In this document: piece by piece, positions 5,994-10,680 of the stretch
Layout: every line of letters begins with the position of its first letter
How positions within the stretch are numbered: the first letter of the stretch is position 1
Assembly: GCA_964496975.1 (NCBI GenBank)
Contig: CAZCBN010000111.1
Span: 1 to 10,680, forward strand
Length of the DNA stretch: 10,680 nucleotides
Direction: 5' to 3'
Source of the DNA: CAZCBN01 sp964496975
Lineage (GTDB): Bacteria > Planctomycetota > Phycisphaerae > Phycisphaerales > UBA1924
Translations under genes and position numbers: made by a program
Notes under the pieces: generated by a model
Database searches by the model: none
What the model was told of the DNA's origin: nothing
Seen by the model: only the letters and a program-made list of their open reading frames with translations

Positions 5994-7265
5994 TCAGCCC
6001 CCGCCCCGCGGCCCCCGCCCGCCGCCGTGCCCGCGCAGCGCCCACGCAATCACCGGCAGCGCCCCCACCCCCGCCGCCAGCGCGACCACAAACAGCACGC
6101 GGTGCCCGTCCGCACCGACCGCGCGCAGCACCATCGCCCCGGCGCCCGCGCCCAGCGCCAGCGCCGCGTTGTTCAGCAGGTTGAACCGCGCGAGCAGCCC
6201 CACCCGCCGCTCGTCCCCCACCGCTTCAAACGTCAGCACGAACGCCGACAGCTCGTAGCACGCCCACGCCGCCCCCGACAGCACGTGCACCACCACGAGC
6301 CACCCGTACCCCGGCGAGACAAGCCACAACGCCGGCAGCGGCGCCACCGCGCACGCGCCGATCGCCACCACCCGGGCCGCGCCGATGCGCCCCGCCAGTT
6401 CCCCCGCCAGCGGCGCGACGAGCGCCTTCGTCACCATCGCCGCCGCGATGAGCAGCATGTACCCGCGGTACGGCAGCCGCAGCGCATCGAGCAGGTAGGG
6501 CGTCAGGAACGACACGAGCGTCGCCGTCGCCGCGTTGAAGACCAGCGTCGCCGCGAGCACCCGCCCGTTCGCCCCGCGTCGAAACTCTCGCAGCACCTCG
6601 CCGAACCGCATGTCGCGGAGCCCGCCGGGCAGGGGCACCCGCTCGCTCTGCCGCGTCATGATGAAGGCCGACGCAAGCCGCGCCGCCCCCGCCGCGCCGA
6701 ACAGAAGGGCATAGAGCCACACCCGCCCCTGCGCCTCCACGCCGTCGCGGCCTAGCAACAGCCCGCCCGCGGCCAGCGCAAGCACCGTCGAGACGTGCGA
6801 CACCCGGCTCCGCCTTCCGAAGAACCGCGCCCGCACCCGGCCCGGGAACATCGTCCCCGCCCACACGTTCCACACGGGCGACGACGTGTACGCCCCCGTC
6901 CAATACAGCCCCGACAGCACAAACAGCACCCACGCCGGCAGCGTCCCCCCCGGCCCCGCCTGCGCCCACACCGCCGCCCCCGCGTACGCCAGCAGCGACG
7001 AGCCCTGCAGCACCACCGCGAGCACCGTCACCGCGCGGATGGACCCCACCGCTGCCAGCACCCGCGGCATCAGCAGCGCCGCCGCCGCGCCCGCAAACTG
7101 CGGCACCGGCGTCACCAGCCCGCCCGCCACCTCGCCGAGCCCCGCCGCGAGCGCGAACGCGACGAGGTAGCTCTCGCCGAGCCCCACCATCGCCGAGTGC
7201 AGCGCCGAGTCCACGGTGCTCAGCCGCATGTCCCGACGCATCACCCCAGGCCGCGGCGCAGGCAT
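5994..7265 (-). CDS. Major facilitator superfamily (MFS) transporter
   Basis: From the ATG at 7265 the product is 423 residues, typical of a 12-helix MFS protein. The frame stays open to a GTG at 7367, but those extra residues are Arg/Gly-rich and lack MFS character. ATG at 7241 (MRRDMRLS) is a close alternative; neither start has a good Shine-Dalgarno. The conserved N-terminal stretch RLSTVDSALHSAMVGLGESY is followed by alternating hydrophobic helices. A basic cytoplasmic loop, GRVRARFFGRRSR (142-154), occupies a motif-A-like position, and the central loop (about 204-236) separates the two six-helix halves. The second half contains KALVAPLAGELAGRIGAARVV, another motif-A-like turn. Substrate unknown. 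It is co-directional with the operon downstream but separated by 360 bp containing that operon's own promoter, so a joint role in sugar uptake is only a guess. Confidence 0.82.
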   Translation of the reverse strand: MPAPRPGVMRRDMRLSTVDSALHSAMVGLGESYLVAFALAAGLGEVAGGLVTPVPQFAGAAAALLMPRVLAAVGSIRAVTVLAVVLQGSSLLAYAGAAVWAQAGPGGTLPAWVLFVLSGLYWTGAYTSSPVWNVWAGTMFPGRVRARFFGRRSRVSHVSTVLALAAGGLLLGRDGVEAQGRVWLYALLFGAAGAARLASAFIMTRQSERVPLPGGLRDMRFGEVLREFRRGANGRVLAATLVFNAATATLVSFLTPYLLDALRLPYRGYMLLIAAAMVTKALVAPLAGELAGRIGAARVVAIGACAVAPLPALWLVSPGYGWLVVVHVLSGAAWACYELSAFVLTFEAVGDERRVGLLARFNLLNNAALALGAGAGAMVLRAVGADGHRVLFVVALAAGVGALPVIAWALRGHGGGRGPRGGG

Positions 7266-7383
7266 GCCGCGCAACGTACCACGCACGCCGCCGCCCGGGG
7301 ACCCGCGAGCCCGCCGGGCCCGCATCACCCCACGGCCGCGCCGCGAGCGCTCCGCCCCGCCCAGCACGCCAAAGAAAGCAAAA

Positions 7384-7470
7384 CGGAGAGGGGGGGATTC
7401 GAACCCCCGTGAGAGTTGCCCCTCAACACGAATTCCAATCGTGCGCCTTCAACCGCTCGGCCACCTCTCC
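7384..7470 (-). tRNA. tRNA-Ser, anticodon GGA
   Basis: The minus strand folds as a class II tRNA. The 7-bp acceptor stem is GGAGAGG/CCTCTCC, with discriminator G at 7384. The anticodon stem CACGA/TCGTG holds loop TTGGAAT, giving anticodon GGA (reads UCC/UCU). A long variable arm (TTGAGGGGCAACTCTCA) follows, then T-arm GGGGG-TTCGAAT-CCCCC. CCA is not encoded. A T-rich trailer (TTTTGCTTTCTTT) follows the 3' end and may help transcription stop. Confidence 0.95.
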
Positions 7471-7472
7471 AG

Positions 7473-8483
7473 TCAGCGGTCAGGTCGCCAGTCTAGCCCC
7501 GGGCCTTCTCCGCGTCCGCCCCCCGCCCGCCCAACCACCCGCCCAACCGACCGCCCAACCGACGGCCCGCCCAACCAACCGACCGACCGGCCCGCCCCGT
7601 CATCGGCCCGACACCCCCGCCCCCGAAGCCCCTCGCTCAGCCCCACCCACGCCGGCCTCGCCCCGCGGTCCACGCACACCCGCCACACCCGATCCAGCCC
7701 GCGCACGCCCCAGCACCGTGTCGCCGCCCAACCCCCCCCCGCCCACCCCACCGCCCCGCCGACGAGCACGTCGCTCGGGTAGTGCGCCCCCGTCAGCACC
7801 CGCGCCGCCCCCACCCACGCCGCCAGCGCCACCATCAACGGCCCGACGCGCGGGTACACCACGCCCATCCACGCCGCCATCACCGCCGCCGCCCCCGTGT
7901 GGCTCGACGGCATCGACCAGAGCCCGCTCGAGATCGGCTCCCACCACGCCCACGCGTGGTACACCCCCGGGGGCGTCGCCCCCGGCAACGGGTACGCCCC
8001 AAAGGGCCACAGCAGCACGCCCGGATCCTCAAACACCGGCCGCGGCCGACCGACGCCCATCTTGATCGCCTGCATCACGAGCGACGCCAGCCCGAGCCCC
8101 GCCCCCCAGTCCAGCAGCTTCCGCCGCGCCAGCGGGTCCAGCATCCACACCACGCCCATCGCCAGCAGTGTCCACGCGAGCTGCCCAAACTGCTGCAGCG
8201 CCGCGAGCTCGCGCACCACATCGCCGCCCCGCGCCTCCTGCGCCGACCACCACGCCCGCAGCGCCACCGACGCCGGCCCGTCCCACCGCCACGCCACCGC
8301 CGCCAGCACCAGCAACACCGCCGGCCCCGCCACCGGCCCGCGCCGCAGCAGCCCGCGCTCCCGGCGCTCGCCCTCGTGCCACGCACCCTCGCCAGACCCG
8401 CCGCGCGCGCTCAACCCGATACCCTCCGCGCCGGCCCGCACCCCGCCCGCGCCGTCCGATGCCCCCCGAGGTTCACCCACCAT
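7473..8483 (-). CDS. PAP2-family membrane phosphatase with repeat-derived C-terminal tail
   Basis: From ATG 8483 the product is 336 residues. The PAP2 signature is complete: K141-x6-R148-P149 (KMGVGRPRP), P192-S-S-H195 (the usual PSGH with Ser), and R228-x5-H234-x3-D238 (RVLTGAHYPSD). Several hydrophobic helices surround them, beginning AVLLVLAAVAW at about 56. The family removes phosphate from lipid (pyro)phosphates at the membrane, e.g. undecaprenyl pyrophosphate or phosphatidylglycerol phosphate; the substrate here is unknown. GAAGGA lies 4 nt before this ATG. TTG at 8414, preceded by GGAGGG, would remove 23 low-complexity residues and is a serious alternative. Beyond about residue 260 the product is not PAP2-like; it includes SVGRSVGRVVGR coded by 12-bp repeats. 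The stop lies 2 bp from the tRNA-Ser. The frame is open further upstream, to 8612, but would run into the divergent gene. Confidence 0.85.
   Translation of the reverse strand: MVGEPRGASDGAGGVRAGAEGIGLSARGGSGEGAWHEGERRERGLLRRGPVAGPAVLLVLAAVAWRWDGPASVALRAWWSAQEARGGDVVRELAALQQFGQLAWTLLAMGVVWMLDPLARRKLLDWGAGLGLASLVMQAIKMGVGRPRPVFEDPGVLLWPFGAYPLPGATPPGVYHAWAWWEPISSGLWSMPSSHTGAAAVMAAWMGVVYPRVGPLMVALAAWVGAARVLTGAHYPSDVLVGGAVGWAGGGWAATRCWGVRGLDRVWRVCVDRGARPAWVGLSEGLRGRGCRADDGAGRSVGWLGGPSVGRSVGRVVGRAGGGRGEGPGLDWRPDR
7490..7495 (-). promoter_or_regulatory. Possible -10 box of tRNA-Ser
   Basis: TAGACT on the minus strand lies 19 nt before the mature tRNA 5' end, inside the phosphatase gene's 3' end. 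There is no good -35 box 17 bp upstream, so the call is weak. Read-through from the phosphatase gene could also supply the tRNA. Confidence 0.25.
7519..7544 (-). repeat. Putative G-quadruplex tract
   Basis: The minus strand has five G-runs of 3-6 separated by 1, 5, 1 and 1 nt, which meets the usual G3+N1-7 rule. It would occur in the sense RNA of the phosphatase 3' end, just upstream of the tRNA. Confidence 0.5.
7527..7578. repeat. 12-bp tandem repeat in the phosphatase tail
   Basis: The unit is ccgcccaaccRM on the plus strand, with copies at 7527, 7539, 7551 and, after a 4-bp insert (7563-7566), 7567. CCGA-type tetranucleotides follow to 7590. A 12-bp unit adds four residues per copy without breaking frame, but the 4-bp insert shifts phase, so the coded peptide changes within the array. 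Confidence 0.7.
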
Positions 8484-10509
8484 GGCGTCCTTCAAAGCTT
8501 GGCTCGAAGACTCGCTCGACGACGCCCGCGCCGCCCTCTCAGACCAAGCCGGCAAGCGCCGCGCCCGCCGCTTCTGCAAGGGCCCCCTCGGCGCCCTCGC
8601 CCTCGTCCTCATCGCCCTTGCAGTCTATCTCCCGGGCCTCTTCACCCTCCCCGTCGTCGACCGCGACGAGGCCCGCTTCGCCCAGGCCAGCCGCCAGATG
8701 TTCGAGGCCGCCGCGCTCCCCAAGGACCAGCAAGACCCCGCCCTCCACTCGGGCGGCCTGCTCATCCCCTACCTCGGCGAAGAGTTCCGCCTGAACAAGC
8801 CCCCGCTCATCTACTGGCTGCAATCCGCCTCCACCGCCCTCTGCACCTCCGGCGACCCGACCCGCGACGCCATCTGGATGTACCGCCTCCCGAGCGTCCT
8901 CGGCGCGATCATCACCGTCCTCGCCACCTGGCGCGCCGGCCTGCGGTTGATGGACCCTCGGGCCGCGTGGCTCGGGGCCGCCTTCCTCGCCGTCTGCCCC
9001 ATGATCATCTGGGACGCCCACCAGGCCCGCGCCGACCAGGTGCTCGTCGCCTTCTCCACCATCGCCTTCTGGGCCCTCGCCGCGTTCTGGACCCGCGCCC
9101 GCCCGCGCGCACATCACGCCCCCCGCCCCGCCGCCGTCGCGCCCGACCCGGGAACAACGCCACCCACCTTTCTTCAGTCCCACCTCGCCGGCCCCTGGCT
9201 CAGCCCCCTCATCTTCTGGGCCGCCATCAGCCTCGCCGCCCTGACCAAGGGCTTCACGCCCAAGGTCGTCGCCCAGTTCGCCCTGCTCACGCTGATGCTC
9301 GTGCTCTGGCGCTTCCGCTGGATCTTGAAGCTCCGCCTCGTCACGGGCCTGCTGTTCTCCTTCGCGCTCACCCTGCCGTGGTTCCTCGCCGCCGCCTTCC
9401 ACATCGGCCCCGAGCACATGCTCGACATCCTCTGGAAAGAAGTCGCCCAGCGCAGCACCTCCGCCAGCGAGGGCCACGGCGGCCCCCCCGGCTACCACAC
9501 CGTCCTCCTCCCCCTCCTCTTCTGGCCCGGCTCGCTCCTCACCGCCTGGTCCATCGGCCGAGCCCTCACCCGCGCCTGGCCCCGCGCCTCCCTGCCCGGT
9601 GCCACGGCCTTCCAGGCCGTGCCTTCCGCTCCTGGTGGCACAGGCTTGCCGCCTGAGCCGGACACCCCCCATCAACCCACGCCCCTCCCCACCCCAACGA
9701 AGCCTTCCCTCTTCTCCCGCATCAAAGCCCTCCTCCACCGCCGCCCAGGCCACCCCACCGACCTCTTCCTCCTCGCCTGGATCGTCATCCCCTGGCTCTT
9801 CTTTGAGCTCATCGCCACCAAGCTCCCCCACTACCCGCTCCCCATCTATCCCGCCATCGCCCTCCTCACCGCGCGGCACTTCCTCGCCGCCGCCGCCGGT
9901 GCGCTCAAAGAAGACAACGCCGGCCTCCTCCGCTACGGCGTCCTCATCTGGACCGGCCTGGGCATCGCGCTCGCCGCCGCCGCCCCGCTCATCGCGCTCG
10001 TCGCCGGCGCGCCGTGGTGGGTCACGCTCACCTCGCTCCTCCCCGCGGCCCTCGCCGTCTGGCTCATGCTCCGCGCCCTGCGTCACGTCACCGCCGGCGA
10101 GCCCATCCCGGGCCAGCTCACATCGCTCGTCGCCGCGGTCGTCATCGCCGCCAACCTCGTCGGCTGGTCCATCCCGAGCGCCCGCGCCCTCTTCACCTCA
10201 GACCGCGTCGCGCAGGCCCTGCGCGACGCCAACATCCCCCTCACCGGCCCAGACGCCCCCGTCCTCGCCAGCGCCGGCTACCACGAGCCGAGCCTGCTCT
10301 GGCACACCCGCGCCCGCGCCCACTTCATCGAGGTCGCCGACGCCGTCACCTGGGCCCAGTCGCACCGCGCCTCCATCCTCATCGCCCCCGTCGGCACCAC
10401 CGCAGACCTCTCCGCCGCCAACCTCACCACCACCCGCCTCGCCACCATCAAAACCTTCAACTACGCCGCCGGCCAAACCGAACTCCTCGACCTCCTCCGC
10501 ATCGAGTGA
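8482..10509 (+). CDS. ArnT-like / GT39-family integral membrane glycosyltransferase
   Basis: The 675-residue product is a GT-C type multi-pass membrane enzyme that would transfer a sugar from a polyprenyl-phosphate donor to an acceptor outside the cytoplasmic membrane. Helix 1 is at about 35-56. The first outer loop has the GT39/ArnT acidic motif VVDRDEARFAQASRQM (58-73; D60, D62, E63), then RLNKPPLIYW (103-112) and RADQVL (183-188). KLPHYPLPIYP (447-457) matches the conserved ArnT KLPHY region. At least ten hydrophobic segments are visible, with a soluble C-terminal part from about 565. The acceptor is unknown; aminoarabinose transfer to lipid A should not be assumed. Residues 372-409 are a Pro-rich linker partly coded by a palindromic element. 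ATG 8482 is chosen because earlier codons in frame lie over the divergent phosphatase and have no membrane character; GAGG lies 11 nt upstream. Confidence 0.87.
   Translation: MASFKAWLEDSLDDARAALSDQAGKRRARRFCKGPLGALALVLIALAVYLPGLFTLPVVDRDEARFAQASRQMFEAAALPKDQQDPALHSGGLLIPYLGEEFRLNKPPLIYWLQSASTALCTSGDPTRDAIWMYRLPSVLGAIITVLATWRAGLRLMDPRAAWLGAAFLAVCPMIIWDAHQARADQVLVAFSTIAFWALAAFWTRARPRAHHAPRPAAVAPDPGTTPPTFLQSHLAGPWLSPLIFWAAISLAALTKGFTPKVVAQFALLTLMLVLWRFRWILKLRLVTGLLFSFALTLPWFLAAAFHIGPEHMLDILWKEVAQRSTSASEGHGGPPGYHTVLLPLLFWPGSLLTAWSIGRALTRAWPRASLPGATAFQAVPSAPGGTGLPPEPDTPHQPTPLPTPTKPSLFSRIKALLHRRPGHPTDLFLLAWIVIPWLFFELIATKLPHYPLPIYPAIALLTARHFLAAAAGALKEDNAGLLRYGVLIWTGLGIALAAAAPLIALVAGAPWWVTLTSLLPAALAVWLMLRALRHVTAGEPIPGQLTSLVAAVVIAANLVGWSIPSARALFTSDRVAQALRDANIPLTGPDAPVLASAGYHEPSLLWHTRARAHFIEVADAVTWAQSHRASILIAPVGTTADLSAANLTTTRLATIKTFNYAAGQTELLDLLRIE
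9603..9655 (+). repeat. REP-like paired palindromes inside the glycosyltransferase gene
   Basis: Two adjacent hairpins occur: cacggcc-ttcca-ggccgtg (9603-9621) and caggc-ttgcc-gcctg (9641-9655). Short echoes ggtgccac and ggtggcac mark the start of each unit. The stretch is in frame and codes ATAFQAVPSAPGGTGLPPEP in a linker between membrane helices. Paired 'cacggcc...ggccgtg' and 'caggc...gcctg' stems look like the dispersed palindromes seen in planctomycete genomes; that comparison is from memory. Confidence 0.5.
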
Positions 10510-10519
10510 TCTCTGAGTA

Positions 10520-10540
10520 GGTCGGCTCTCCGAGCCGACC
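10520..10540 (+). terminator. Strong hairpin after the glycosyltransferase gene (terminator or REP-like)
   Basis: ggtcggct (10520-10527) and agccgacc (10533-10540) form a perfect 8-bp stem with a 5-nt loop, 11 nt after the stop. The following bases are pyrimidine-rich but have no T-run. It may terminate transcription or be a copy of a dispersed palindrome. Confidence 0.5.
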
Positions 10541-10680
10541 CTTCCCGACCTTCTGTCCCTACTCCCTCCCCCCTCCGTCTACGCACCTCCCCCACTCTGC
10601 CACCTTGCCACTCTGCCACTCTGCCACTTCCCCTCCCCACCCCTCAACAATCCCCCGTGCCCGACCCCCAACTCCCCCCC
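10541..10680. other. Pyrimidine-rich non-coding end of window
   Basis: This stretch is almost all C and T on the plus strand, with few G. I see no gene, only the 8-bp tandem repeat at 10592-10631. Confidence 0.5.
10592..10631. repeat. 8-bp tandem repeat
   Basis: CCACTCTG occurs at 10592, 10608 and 10616, with the variant CCACCTTG at 10600 and a partial copy (CCACTTCC) at 10624. It is a simple repeat in non-coding DNA and a possible slippage site. Confidence 0.7.

Noticed and set aside
7266..7367. GTG-started extension of the MFS transporter
   Set aside because: The added 34 residues are Arg/Gly-rich and resemble no MFS N-terminus; no ribosome site precedes the GTG.
7384..7470. tRNA-Ser as an attachment site for an integrated element
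   Set aside because: No integrase, no direct repeat of the tRNA 3' end and no foreign-looking genes are visible in the window.
7527..7590. Tandem array as a CRISPR
   Set aside because: Units are 12 bp and contiguous without unique spacers; this is a coding minisatellite.
7897..8481. Upstream extension of the glycosyltransferase frame
   Set aside because: The frame is open, but the extra 195 residues are Pro/Ser/Ala/Thr/Arg-rich and lie over the PAP2 catalytic motifs on the other strand; ATG 8482 begins the real protein character.
8484..8612. N-terminal extension of the phosphatase to ATG 8612
   Set aside because: It would overlap the first 43 codons of the glycosyltransferase and adds only basic, low-complexity residues.
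8539..10086. 515-codon minus-strand open frame inside the glycosyltransferase
   Set aside because: Translation is Gly/Glu/Asp/Arg low complexity, as expected from reading a C-ending codon gene backwards. The plus-strand frame has clear membrane helices and GT39 motifs.

Overview
The window is very GC-rich, with a strong G/C third-codon bias and Shine-Dalgarno sites. Several protein types point to the Planctomycetota, most likely a Phycisphaerae/Phycisphaerales-type bacterium. These are a pseudopilin with the planctomycete 'C..N.RQL...Y..DN...WP' block and a C-terminal H-x9-D motif, a variant two-loop dockerin-like tail ending in GCP, and a PEP-CTERM-like tail beginning VPAP. This is inference from protein features, not a database match.

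Layout. The left two thirds (1-7265) is a run of minus-strand genes. Read in the direction of transcription they are: an MFS transporter (7265-5994); a 360-bp regulatory gap holding a TTGACA-N17-AACAAT promoter and five TGAAACA/TGTTTCA-type heptamers; a pseudopilin-like protein (5633-4506); a secreted GH5 glucanase-like enzyme starting 3 bp after it (4502-2040); a secreted protein with two 160-residue repeats and a dockerin-like tail (1994-777); and a secreted protein with one copy of the same repeat domain and a PEP-CTERM-like end, cut by the window edge (589-1). GC-rich hairpins lie in the gaps after the GH5 gene and after the two-repeat gene.

The right third holds a tRNA-Ser(GGA) on the minus strand, 2 bp after the stop of a minus-strand PAP2-family lipid phosphatase. 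A plus-strand ArnT/GT39-type membrane glycosyltransferase is divergent from the phosphatase; the two ATGs overlap in a single CATG. The phosphatase tail is coded by 12-bp tandem repeats with G-quadruplex potential. The glycosyltransferase carries what looks like a REP-like palindromic element translated in frame. Downstream of it are a strong hairpin and an 8-bp tandem repeat in a pyrimidine-rich stretch.

How the parts may work together (inference). The pseudopilin, GH5 enzyme and the two repeat-domain proteins look like a co-expressed extracellular or cell-surface set for binding and cutting a polysaccharide, perhaps a beta-1,3-glucan. Its members carry different sorting signals: prepilin, signal peptide, dockerin-like and PEP-CTERM-like. 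An operator overlapping the -10 box would control the set. The phosphatase and glycosyltransferase pair fits lipid-linked sugar transfer to envelope glycans, with recycling of the polyprenyl carrier.
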